This document shows, piece by piece, positions 34,332 through 43,258 of a stretch of DNA of 64,000 nucleotides. The position numbers were made by a program, and so were the translations under genes. The notes below the pieces were generated by a model. The model made no database searches. It worked only from the letters and a program-made list of their open reading frames with translations, and was not told the origin of the DNA. This DNA is from F1-80-MAGs062 sp046345315 (GTDB taxonomy: Bacteria > Planctomycetota > Planctomycetia > Planctomycetales > Planctomycetaceae): positions 33,946 to 97,945 of the forward strand of contig JBKDKA010000082.1 of the NCBI GenBank assembly GCA_046345315.1, written 5' to 3'. The first letter of the stretch is position 1, and every line of letters begins with the position of its first letter.

Positions 34332-35783
34332 CTACGACAGATTCATCGACAGCAGAAACTCTTCGTTGGTTTTTGTTCGCCTCATCCGATTCAAGAGCAG
34401 TTCCATGGCTTCTACCGAATTCATGTCACTCAGAACCCGCCGCAGAACCCAGATCAGCCGCAGCTCTTCTTCATTCAGCAGCAGCTCTTCTCGACGTGTC
34501 CCCGAACGATTGACGTCGATGGCCGGCCAGACTCGGCGTTCAACAAGACGACGATCAAGGTGCAGTTCTGTATTCCCGGTGCCTTTGAACTCCTCAAAGA
34601 TCACTTCATCCATCCGGCTGCCGGTATCGACGAGGGCCGTCGCGATGATCGTCAGACTGCCACCTTCTTCAACACATCGAGCTGCACCGAAAAACCGCTT
34701 CGGATGCTGCAGAGCATTGGCGTCCACACCTCCGGAAAGCACTTTTCCGGAGTTGGGCGTCTCCGTGTTCCACGCACGTGCCAGTCTCGTAATCGAATCC
34801 AGGAAGATGATCACGTCATGGCCGTACTCCACCATGCGTTTGGCCTTTTCGATGACCATTTCAGCCACCTGAATATGTCGCGCCGGAGGTTCGTCGAACG
34901 TACTGCTGACGACTTCGCAGCTGGAACTTTTCAGTTTTCGTTCCATGTCAGTCACTTCTTCAGGACGCTCGTCGATCAGAAGAACAATGACATAGGCGTC
35001 CGGATGATTCTGCAGAACCGCCGAAGCCATCTGCTGCAGAAGAACGGTCTTTCCCGCACGCGGCGGTGACACAATCAGACCTCGCTGACCCAGCCCGATG
35101 GGTGCGATCAGATCCACAACTCGAGTACTGATGAATTCGGCTTTGTCTGCCAGTCGAAGACGTTTCTCCGGATGCAGTGGAGTCAGGTCATCGAAAAACA
35201 CCTTCCCGGTGAGCAGATTCGGATCCTGACCATTGACCGCTTCCACACGAAGCAGCGCAAAATATCGTTCGTTTTCTTTCGGCGGCCGAATCTGCCCCGC
35301 AACCGTGGCTCCCGTTCGCAATCCGAACCGTCGAATCTGGCTTGGACTGACGTAAATGTCATCGGGGCAGGGCAGGTAGTGATAGTCCGGACTCCGGAGA
35401 AATCCGAATCCGTCCGGCAGGATCTCCAGAGTTCCCTCGCCGAACATCAACCCATTGACCCGTGTGCGCTCTTTCAGAATCCGAAAGATCAGATCCTGCT
35501 TCTTCATTCCATGATATTCAGTCAGCTGCTCCTGCTCAGCGATCTGCAGCAGTTCCTTCATGGACATTCGCTGAAGGTCGGCAATGTTGATGTCCGCGGC
35601 ACGGGATGCGGAAAATGTTTCCGAAACCTGCTTCTCCGCCGCACTCTCATCAGCTGCCGAAGACGGAGGCTGACCTGCTGCCGGTCTTGAATCAGAGCCA
35701 GAATCCTGATTCCCGGTTTCTGACCGCCTGATTCCTCGAAAACCATCAGGGCGATTCTCTTCAGAACGTAGATTTTTGGGCAT
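34332..35783 (-). CDS. rho: Transcription termination factor Rho
   Basis: 483 aa, longer than the E. coli form because of an N-terminal extension rich in Arg, Ser, Ala and Glu (about 75 residues) that precedes the Rho N-terminal helical domain (MSMKELLQIAEQEQL). RNA-binding cold-shock-like domain follows (GEGTLEILPDGFGFLRSPDY). ATPase motifs: SPPRAGKTVLLQ (Walker A), VIVLLIDERPEEVTDM, and VIIFLDSITRLARAWN. The C-terminal signature is GTGNTELHLDRRLVERRVWP. It is essential for factor-dependent termination. Extended N-termini are common in high-GC and planctomycete Rho proteins. Confidence 0.97.
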   Translation of the reverse strand: MPKNLRSEENRPDGFRGIRRSETGNQDSGSDSRPAAGQPPSSAADESAAEKQVSETFSASRAADINIADLQRMSMKELLQIAEQEQLTEYHGMKKQDLIFRILKERTRVNGLMFGEGTLEILPDGFGFLRSPDYHYLPCPDDIYVSPSQIRRFGLRTGATVAGQIRPPKENERYFALLRVEAVNGQDPNLLTGKVFFDDLTPLHPEKRLRLADKAEFISTRVVDLIAPIGLGQRGLIVSPPRAGKTVLLQQMASAVLQNHPDAYVIVLLIDERPEEVTDMERKLKSSSCEVVSSTFDEPPARHIQVAEMVIEKAKRMVEYGHDVIIFLDSITRLARAWNTETPNSGKVLSGGVDANALQHPKRFFGAARCVEEGGSLTIIATALVDTGSRMDEVIFEEFKGTGNTELHLDRRLVERRVWPAIDVNRSGTRREELLLNEEELRLIWVLRRVLSDMNSVEAMELLLNRMRRTKTNEEFLLSMNLS

Positions 35784-35921
35784 GGCCGCTGCGGGCCTCC
35801 GGAACGGAATTTGACAGGAAAATAAAACGGAAGATGAGAGTTGTTCGAATGAAGATGTGATGAAGAAAAAGTGTTTTCAGACCTCTGGAACTGGCGGGAC
35901 CGATCGATTCGACATTCGGGA

Positions 35922-36767
35922 CTAAGGATTGGAAACGACTGGATTCGATGCTTGAAACTGACTGATGATGGTCCGCAGAACGCGTTCCATTTCGCCGGCA
36001 GCAGCCTCAACCGACCCGGAATTATCGACAACAAAACCGGCGAATGATTTTTTCTTCTCGAGGGGCCACTGAGCTGATTCGCGGCGAGCCAGTTCTGCTG
36101 CGGACCAGCCGCGATTTTCCTGAACTCGCTGAATTCGCAGTTCTGTCGGAGTGTCGATGAAGATCACTGCATCACATTCCTGAGCCCAGCCGACTTCGAG
36201 CAGCAGTGCGGCATCCAGAATCACAGCCTCAATGCCTCTGGGTGCTTCACGGATTCTTCGAACAATCTCCTGATGAATCGCGGGATGAAGAATCTCTTCC
36301 AGTTGACGTCGAGAACGAAGAGTGGAGTCTGAATCCGGCCCCTCGTTGTCAGCCGCGTCCGCAGCGACAGCCCCGAAAACAAGTTCCGCCAGCTGACGGC
36401 GATCAATTCGTCCCTGATCGTCAACCACGCGGTTACCAAAGGTCTTTCGGATCGCAGTGATCACCGCCTCGGTTGCCAGAAGTTCGTGGGCAATGCGATC
36501 CGCATCGATAATGAGCAGTCGCAGGCGAGACACGTGACGGATCACGGTCGATTTACCCGAACCAACGCCGCCTGAAATGCCAATTATCGGAACCGAAGAA
36601 TTGATCGAACGACTGAGACGAGCGGAAGACAATGGAAGAAGCGGTTTCGAAATGAATGGAAAGGACTCACCGCAGTGAGTTTGAGGGAGAGGATTCGACA
36701 GGATCGGGAAACTCGGCCAAGCGACGAGCCGCACCTGGTGATCGGGCGTTCCTGTCTGCCGAAACAC
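35922..36767 (-). CDS. coaE: Dephospho-CoA kinase
   Basis: 281 aa as the longest frame, from GTG 36767. The conserved domain starts near residue 60 with PIIGISGGVGSGKSTV (Walker A), then LLIIDADRIAHELL, RRQLAELVFG, ILHPAIHQEI, and VILDAALLLEVGWAQECD. It phosphorylates the 3'-OH of dephospho-CoA, the last step of CoA synthesis. There is no ATG near the domain. TTG 36632 would give 236 aa, closer to the usual 200-220. The start is therefore uncertain. Confidence 0.9.
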   Translation of the reverse strand: MFRQTGTPDHQVRLVAWPSFPILSNPLPQTHCGESFPFISKPLLPLSSARLSRSINSSVPIIGISGGVGSGKSTVIRHVSRLRLLIIDADRIAHELLATEAVITAIRKTFGNRVVDDQGRIDRRQLAELVFGAVAADAADNEGPDSDSTLRSRRQLEEILHPAIHQEIVRRIREAPRGIEAVILDAALLLEVGWAQECDAVIFIDTPTELRIQRVQENRGWSAAELARRESAQWPLEKKKSFAGFVVDNSGSVEAAAGEMERVLRTIISQFQASNPVVSNP

Positions 36768-37048
36768 TTTTGTATGTTCGCCCGACAGCCGACTGATGTC
36801 AAATGCCAGACTTCGCAGATCATTCGTTTTCCTCTATCTTTCTTCGCAACACCGATCAGCGGAAAGCCGGTCGATGTGCAATGGCGTCTGACTCATTCTT
36901 CAGTATTCTGCGCCCCGGAACTTCTCCGGAAACTTCAGTTTCGGTTCAGAATCCGCAGGATTTTCAACGTTTTCTTCAGCCAGACGCTGTTTTTCAGTCA
37001 GACTTTTCAGTCAGACAATGACTCCATCAACCGGACAAAAGGTATTCC

Positions 37049-38875
37049 ATGGACCCGTCTCAGCTCGTACGCCAGGCTGCCGCCGATGGCCGGCTCACCG
37101 CCGATTCTCCGGCTCATATCATCGACTGGCTGAATCGCGAGAGCCTTGCTCAGTATCGCCCCAGAATTCTGGAACTGATCCAGTCCGGCAACTGGAAGAA
37201 GCTGGATGAACTCTTCTGGACATCGATTCCATTCGGAACTGGCGGGCGCCGCGGACCGATGGGGGAGTTCGGTCCGGCGACAATCAACGACCGCACGATC
37301 GCTGAGTCAGCTCATGGAATGGCGGTCTATCTGAAGAAAGTCGCCGGGACTTCACAACCACTGTCTGCAGTTGTTGCCTGCGATACGCGAAATCAGTCTC
37401 AGCACTTCGCTGAAATCACCGCCCGAACCTTCGCTGCTCATGGACTGAAGGTGTTCCTGTTTAAAGAATTCCGATCAACTCCGGAACTCTCGTATGCCGT
37501 TCGTCACCTGAAGTGCAGTATCGGGGTGATGATTTCCGCTTCACACAATCCACCGGCAGACAACGGATTCAAGGCCTACTGGTCGAATGGCGGGCAGGTG
37601 ATTCCACCCCATGATAAAGGCATCATTCAGGAGGTGCAGAAGGCTGAAATCATCCCGCAGATCGATTTCCATCAGGCCGTAAAAGACGGACAGATTCAGA
37701 TCGTTGGTGCTGAAGTCGACCGCGCTTATGTTGAGGAAGTAGTGCGGTTGAGTCAGTCGGCCGAACGAGATCTGCCAGCCATTTTCACTCCTCTGCACGG
37801 GGTGGGAGAAACTTCCGTTTACGCCGTGATTCAGAAAGCCGGTTTTCGCGGCGTTGAGCTTTTCGCGATGCATCGCGCGCCCGACGGAAACTTCCCCAAC
37901 GTCCCGAAGCATGCTCCAAATCCGGAGAACCTCGAAGTCTTCAATCCCGTGATCGACTGGATCCGCGAAACCGGTTCCCCGGCGGAACTGATACTGGCGT
38001 CCGATCCTGATGCCGATCGACTGGGTGTCATGGTCCGCAATTCATCGGGGTCGTTCACATCGCTCAGCGGCAATCAGGTTGGTGCACTGCTGACGGATTA
38101 CCTGCTTCGAAAACGCAAAGCGTCAGGAAAGTTTTCACCGAAAGACTACGTGGTCGAAACGCTGGTCACGACGCCTCTGACAAAAGCAGTTGCAGAATCC
38201 CACGGCGCTCGAGCGATCTCGGAACTCCTGGTGGGTTTCAAGTACATCGCACAGACGATGGAAGAGCAGGGGACGGAACACTTCGTTTTCGGCACTGAAG
38301 AATCAATTGGCTTTCTTGCGGGAGGTTACTGCCGTGACAAAGACGCTTCCGTCGCGGCGCTCTTCCTGCTGGAGCTCGCTGCAGAGCTGCGAAAGGAAGG
38401 CCGAACGCTGCTCGACCAGCTGGATGATCTCTACCGTAAATGCGGATACTTCTGTGAAAGCCAGAAATCGATCTACTGCGAAGGACCGACTGGAAAAGCA
38501 AAGATCGACGCGTTGATGAAGACTCTTCGAGACAATCCCCCTGCAGAATTCGGATCGGTACGATTCACCGAAGTGCGAGATTACAGCAACGGTCAGCGGA
38601 AACAGATTCCGTCAGGGGCTTCGCTGGAATCCATCGAGCAGCCGCGCGGCGACCTGCTGTTTTATCTCTCGGATCCGTCATCACCAGTTCGAGTCCAGAT
38701 CGCTGGACGTCCCTCGGGCACAGAGCCCAAGATCAAGTTTTATCTATTCTGTCAGGTGGATCTGAACAAAACCGACCCGCGCGATCTGGACCGTGCTCGA
38801 GCGACGGGAGACCAGGCCATTCAAAGTGTTCAGAAGGCACTGGGAGACTGGGCAGCGACTCAGTTGAAGGACTGA
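37049..38875 (+). CDS. Phosphoglucomutase/phosphomannomutase family protein
   Basis: 608 aa, of the longer PgcA/PGM2 type. Signature parts: FGTGGRRGPMGEFGP near residue 63; catalytic-serine loop IGVMISASHNPPADNGFKAY; metal-binding loop ASDPDADRLGVMV; sugar-binding loop FGTEESIGFLAGGY; and phosphate-binding IAGRPSGTEPKIKFYL. It interconverts hexose-1- and hexose-6-phosphates in the cytoplasm. Whether glucose, mannose or glucosamine is preferred is not clear. The gene stands alone and is divergent from coaE. Confidence 0.94.
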   Translation: MDPSQLVRQAAADGRLTADSPAHIIDWLNRESLAQYRPRILELIQSGNWKKLDELFWTSIPFGTGGRRGPMGEFGPATINDRTIAESAHGMAVYLKKVAGTSQPLSAVVACDTRNQSQHFAEITARTFAAHGLKVFLFKEFRSTPELSYAVRHLKCSIGVMISASHNPPADNGFKAYWSNGGQVIPPHDKGIIQEVQKAEIIPQIDFHQAVKDGQIQIVGAEVDRAYVEEVVRLSQSAERDLPAIFTPLHGVGETSVYAVIQKAGFRGVELFAMHRAPDGNFPNVPKHAPNPENLEVFNPVIDWIRETGSPAELILASDPDADRLGVMVRNSSGSFTSLSGNQVGALLTDYLLRKRKASGKFSPKDYVVETLVTTPLTKAVAESHGARAISELLVGFKYIAQTMEEQGTEHFVFGTEESIGFLAGGYCRDKDASVAALFLLELAAELRKEGRTLLDQLDDLYRKCGYFCESQKSIYCEGPTGKAKIDALMKTLRDNPPAEFGSVRFTEVRDYSNGQRKQIPSGASLESIEQPRGDLLFYLSDPSSPVRVQIAGRPSGTEPKIKFYLFCQVDLNKTDPRDLDRARATGDQAIQSVQKALGDWAATQLKD

Positions 38876-38959
38876 CGGTCATTCGTCAGCGCCACGTCAC
38901 TCGTGCAGCCCCAGTCGAGGGTTTCAGAATGCGTGGGATTCAAACAGAAGTTCAACTGA

Positions 38960-39114
38960 TGTGTGCCACTGTCTATGCCAGTGTGTTCCAACCAACAGCA
39001 CTGGTGCGATGTCAGGACTCAAAATTCGGGTTGCTTGTCATTCCCGCCTGCGCGGAAATGTCGGAACTCCAGGAACAAGTGTTGACGACGCACTGGCATA
39101 GCCAGTGGCACACA
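38960..39114. repeat. 155-bp element bounded by 24-bp inverted repeats
   Basis: The left arm at 38960-38983 and the right arm at 39091-39114 match as inverted repeats at 23 of 24 positions. Each arm is itself a hairpin; the right one is CACTGGC-ATA-GCCAGTG. An ATTCCC-type element lies inside at 39037-39060, so repeats are nested. It resembles a MITE. It sits between the phosphohexomutase gene and the next start. Confidence 0.8.
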
Positions 39115-39142
39115 AGAACCACCTTTCGTCTTTCATCATTCC

Positions 39143-40750
39143 ATGACTCACAATGCACTGAGAACCGCCTTGAAACATCACGAATCTGGATTACCGCTGC
39201 TCAGTCGCCGGAATGCTTTAAAGAATGCTCTCAGCGTCGGGATTGCAACGGGACTAGCGCGCTTCGGGTCAACAGCATCCGCGTTCCAGCCATCGATCTT
39301 CGCCGCAATTTCCGGTGCGGGAGTTCCGCAGGAACCACTGGTCCTCAATCATGAACCCATGCTGTTTCTGGATCACCGTTTTATCGCACGGTCAGAAAAC
39401 CTGAGGCTGAAGCTGCATCCGCCGAAGGAGACCGGTGAGCGTCTTCTGGAATCGGAGCATCCCTGGGAAAACGCAACGCTCAACTGGTTCACCGTGCTGA
39501 ATGATGGCGGCCGTTATCGGATGTGGTACGAATGTTACGATGTCGAAGGCTGGCCGACTGCCGACGACACGTCATTCTGTTATGCAGAATCCACCGATGG
39601 TGTGCACTGGATCAAACCGGAGCTGGGACTGTATGAATACCGAGGCAGTCGGAAGAACAACATTCTGTTCCGTCAGATTGGCGAGGGGAACTTTCGATCT
39701 CGAGTTCACGGGAGCTGCGTGTTTCTGAATCCGAAGGGACCACCGGAACACCGGTACCTGTGTGTCTCACAGGGGCTGTTTCAGGGAATCGGTGACCGGC
39801 CTTACTACATTGCAGGAATGTCATCACCGGATGGAATCCACTGGACTCGACTTCCGAAGCCGATCTGTCACGTGTTCGCCGACAGTCAGTATTCCGGGTT
39901 CTACGACTCCAATCGAGAGCGATACATTCTTTACGGACGAACGGGAGGTCGAAATGGACGCGCAATCGGTCGATCGACAAGTGATCACATCGAGGAGTTT
40001 CCGCCGCTGGAACTGACACTCCAGGCGGATGAACAACATCCCGGTGATGCAGACCTTTATAATCCGGCCTGCGGGCCGCTGCCGGGGCATCCCGGTTATT
40101 TTCTCATGATGCCGAGCCTGTTTCGCCATGGTGCCGACACACTGGACATCCACCTGGCCGTCAGTGCCGATGGTGTTCACTGGACATGGCCTGACAGCCA
40201 GACACCATTCATATCGCTGGGCGATCCTGGAAGCTTCGATGGCGGCTCACTGTACATGGCCAACGGTGGCGGAGTGCTGACCGGAAACGACATTTCCTTC
40301 TACTACAGTGGATCCCTTCTGAAGCATGAGGAAGTGGAGCTCGACAAACTCAGCCAGCCGGAGAATCGTCGCGTCTTTACTCGCGCCGTCTGTGACCGTA
40401 CACGCCTGGTCTCGCTTTCAGCCCCGGAAACAATCTCCTCGGACGAAGGCTGGTTCGAGACGCCTGATTTTCAGTGTGACGGGCCAGCAATGCTGAACAC
40501 TCCGATTGAGCTCGATGCGGACATCGCTGAAGGTGGCCACGTCCAGCTGGAGTTCATGAATCGCGACGGGAAAGTCATCAGAGGCCGCGGACGTGACGAC
40601 TATCGCCAGAAGCTGGTGAGCAGAAATCGACTTCAGATCCAATGGCAGGCTCCAGTGGAGACGGCAGAAATCTCCGATCACCAGATCCGACTCCGAGTCC
40701 ACATCCGTCGGGCGTCTCTCTTTGGGATACAGTTCGTGAAAACAGACTGA
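39143..40750 (+). CDS. Tat-exported GH32/GH43-like beta-propeller protein
   Basis: 535 aa. The signal is twin-arginine type (LLSRRNALKNALSVGIATGL). The body has recurring blades of the five-bladed fold, such as YRMWYECYDVEGWPTAD, CYAESTDGVHWIKPELGL, SPDGIHWTRLPKPI and VSADGVHWTWP, the ADGVHW pattern common in GH32/GH43-like proteins of planctomycetes. The last 120 residues look like a C-terminal beta-sandwich (LNTPIELDADIAEGGHVQLE). Catalytic acids cannot be assigned with certainty, so it may be a glycosidase or a binding homologue. Single gene. Confidence 0.78.
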   Translation: MTHNALRTALKHHESGLPLLSRRNALKNALSVGIATGLARFGSTASAFQPSIFAAISGAGVPQEPLVLNHEPMLFLDHRFIARSENLRLKLHPPKETGERLLESEHPWENATLNWFTVLNDGGRYRMWYECYDVEGWPTADDTSFCYAESTDGVHWIKPELGLYEYRGSRKNNILFRQIGEGNFRSRVHGSCVFLNPKGPPEHRYLCVSQGLFQGIGDRPYYIAGMSSPDGIHWTRLPKPICHVFADSQYSGFYDSNRERYILYGRTGGRNGRAIGRSTSDHIEEFPPLELTLQADEQHPGDADLYNPACGPLPGHPGYFLMMPSLFRHGADTLDIHLAVSADGVHWTWPDSQTPFISLGDPGSFDGGSLYMANGGGVLTGNDISFYYSGSLLKHEEVELDKLSQPENRRVFTRAVCDRTRLVSLSAPETISSDEGWFETPDFQCDGPAMLNTPIELDADIAEGGHVQLEFMNRDGKVIRGRGRDDYRQKLVSRNRLQIQWQAPVETAEISDHQIRLRVHIRRASLFGIQFVKTD

Positions 40751-40770
40751 CACGAAGTCTCGTGAGCGGA

Positions 40771-40793
40771 CTGGTCATCCGTGAAATGACCAG
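40771..40793. terminator. Hairpin in convergent gap
   Basis: Perfect 8-bp stem CTGGTCAT / ATGACCAG with a 7-base loop, between two convergent genes. No T-run on either side, so termination strength is doubtful. Confidence 0.4.
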
Positions 40794-40881
40794 TATCATT
40801 GATTCTTCGTGATTCAATGGCAGATCTCACGCTGGAGGCACTTCGGCAAACCCCGCGTTTGCAGGATCCGTTGTGAAGGTA

Positions 40882-43230
40882 TCACGGCGTTTGGCCTGCG
40901 ATGGAATCCGGCTGCGTTACCTGATGAACGGGAAACCGAAGCAGGCGTGCTGATTCCTGAATCAGAAAATCGGCATCACTGAATGGTTCATGTCCAATGT
41001 CGATCCAACGTACGAATCCCTCGCTGTCGACAAGAAACGTACCGTGCAGAGCGCTGTTCTCGAATTCGTCATAACATCGCCAGGCGCGGAACATGCGGAA
41101 TTCGGGGTCAGCACACAGCTCGAACGGAAATCCTGCCCCCCACCGCGTCAGTGCGCCCTGAAGCTGCTGCGGAGTCTCAACGCTCACGCAGACGACACTG
41201 AGTCCTGCCTGCTGGAGGGCCTGCTTACGCTCCACGAACGCTTCAATCTGCTCGACACAGTGAAGACAGGAACTACCGAGGTAGAAGAGAACAATCAGCG
41301 GTTTTCCCCGATAGTCTGAAAGCTTCCGGACAGCGCCGTCGACGTGCCTGAACGTTTCATCCGGAGCCTGCCAGTTCTGCCACTGCACGGGACCGAATCG
41401 GCCGAGGTCTGCCAGATCCGGATGCCGTACGGCAACATCCGGCGCAATTCGCCAGTCTCCGGAAACTCCGAGTTCTGCAGCAAGTGGAGCAAGCTCCTTC
41501 ATGCAGATCCGTTCCGGTTGAGCTCTTCCCGCAAGTCGTCGCAGATCTTCAAAATGCGTTGCTGCCGCTTCGCGCTGACCACATGCTCGAAGTGAAGCAA
41601 CAAGATCGGCTTTCACACTGACATCACTTCGGCTGGCAGCGGCGCTGTTCAGAGCTGCGGTCAGTGCATCTGAACTGCGACCGCGACGCAGCAGATCCCG
41701 ACAGTGAAGCGATTCTTCCACGTCGGAAAGAATTGCAGAAGGAGCCATCAGGTTGTCAGTCAGCTGCCACGCAAACGTACCACACACAATGATGGTCGCT
41801 GCAATCAGCCACCAGCGCCTCGTCCGAACAGCCGCCATCGGGGGCCCCACAATCATCGTGAGAAACGCGAGCAGTGTCACGGTGGATGTGTCGTCATAAA
41901 CGGTTCGCTTCGCTGCTGCCGCAATGTGCCCGGCAATTCTTCTTCGCCCTTTGTCCACAGCCATGCGAGTGTTTCGGTCCTCGGCTTTCAGGCGGCCAAG
42001 ATTCTGAATCTCCCGCTCGGCCTCGGAATAACGTTCCAGTCGAGCGAAAGCGGTTCCAAGTGCTGTCATCCTCTGAATCTGCTGTACCGGACGGTCAGTC
42101 ACATCCACATAGCCCGTTTCACAGCATTCGATCACATCTTCCCATCGCTCATTCCTGATCAGGATCTTCAGGAGCTGATCTCTCCCATAGGTGGAACTGT
42201 CCTGTGGCTGAAAATAGTTCAGCTTTGGATGACGCGGTAATTCGATGAGATCCCTGGCTCGCTGAATCGCCTCATCCACTCGCCCCGCCTCGGCAAGTGC
42301 TCGCACGAACCATTCTGCATTGTGCGTGTAGAAATGAATCTGATCCGGAATAATTCGATCATGGAGCATATGACGATGATCGACTCGAAGCGAAGCATCC
42401 ATGTATTCGATCGCTTCGTGACTTCGACCGATGAGTGAATAAAGGTGCCCCGACATGTGCCACATGTGAGCGATTCCGGGTGCGGAGAGACCACATCGCG
42501 CTGCAGAATCGAGCGCCCGAAACGGATCTTTGCGATCCCAGATATGGATGACGTAATGATGGCATGGATGAAGCGGATACTTTCGGAGGACAGCATTGAG
42601 ATGTCGCGCGCACTCCTCAACTCGACGAACCGGCTTTCCGTCCTGCTGAGATGCGACGTACGTGGAGACGCCCAGAAAGGCATGAGCTTCCGTTTCATCC
42701 GGATACTTCGCGATGAGCTCATTCAGGACGTCGATTCTTTCCAGTGAATCGATGTAGAACTGCTCTCGAGGTGTCGCTTTCGCTCGAAGCGTCCGCGCCT
42801 TTTCGGCGAATCCCTTCATCCGCTCCGCATTCATCTGATTCGCCATGGCCATCCCCCAGTAAGCCATGGCACAGTCCGGATCCAGAAGAGCAGCCTGCCG
42901 AAACGAACGTTCGGCTTCGTAGAACCAGAAGCCATGGAGCTGAGCGACCCCCTGATGAACGAACTTCTGAGCTTCCGCACTCACTGTAGTCACGGGGAAA
43001 TGAATCTCCCCCATCCCCTCCATGAGATAAGCCTGCTGCCGAGGCCCTTCATTGAACACTGCTCCATGAATGGAGTGACCCGGCAATACCGAATCATCAG
43101 CGAAGAGAACCCCGCTGCCTGAATGAATCGCAGAGGGCTTCACCCCCCCGGACCATGGTTGCAGTATCTCCCCGGAGTTCAGCACGCTCAGCAGCGCAAT
43201 GAGACCAACTCGCAGAGATTTCGTGATCAC
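40882..43230 (-). CDS. TPR protein fused to a thioredoxin-fold (redoxin) domain
   Basis: 782 aa from GTG 43230, with GAGG 9 bases upstream; this start follows the stop of the molybdoenzyme gene. It has a signal peptide or anchor (SLRVGLIALLSVLNSG). The first two thirds hold TPR-like helical repeats (YEAERSFRQAALLDPDCAMA, then YWGMAMANQMN, further repeats to about 430). A hydrophobic helix or pair lies at about 460-500 (TVTLLAFLTMIVGPPM). The C-terminal 170 residues are an AhpC/TSA-like redoxin: GKPLIVLFYLGSSCLHCVEQ with C-x-x-C, then VVCVSVETPQQLQ and GFVRWIDIGHEPF. It lies directly after the sulfite-oxidase-like gene and is probably co-expressed. Confidence 0.82.
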   Translation of the reverse strand: MITKSLRVGLIALLSVLNSGEILQPWSGGVKPSAIHSGSGVLFADDSVLPGHSIHGAVFNEGPRQQAYLMEGMGEIHFPVTTVSAEAQKFVHQGVAQLHGFWFYEAERSFRQAALLDPDCAMAYWGMAMANQMNAERMKGFAEKARTLRAKATPREQFYIDSLERIDVLNELIAKYPDETEAHAFLGVSTYVASQQDGKPVRRVEECARHLNAVLRKYPLHPCHHYVIHIWDRKDPFRALDSAARCGLSAPGIAHMWHMSGHLYSLIGRSHEAIEYMDASLRVDHRHMLHDRIIPDQIHFYTHNAEWFVRALAEAGRVDEAIQRARDLIELPRHPKLNYFQPQDSSTYGRDQLLKILIRNERWEDVIECCETGYVDVTDRPVQQIQRMTALGTAFARLERYSEAEREIQNLGRLKAEDRNTRMAVDKGRRRIAGHIAAAAKRTVYDDTSTVTLLAFLTMIVGPPMAAVRTRRWWLIAATIIVCGTFAWQLTDNLMAPSAILSDVEESLHCRDLLRRGRSSDALTAALNSAAASRSDVSVKADLVASLRACGQREAAATHFEDLRRLAGRAQPERICMKELAPLAAELGVSGDWRIAPDVAVRHPDLADLGRFGPVQWQNWQAPDETFRHVDGAVRKLSDYRGKPLIVLFYLGSSCLHCVEQIEAFVERKQALQQAGLSVVCVSVETPQQLQGALTRWGAGFPFELCADPEFRMFRAWRCYDEFENSALHGTFLVDSEGFVRWIDIGHEPFSDADFLIQESARLLRFPVHQVTQPDSIAGQTP

Positions 43231-43258
43231 GATCGTTACCTCACCGTGGAACTCAGCG

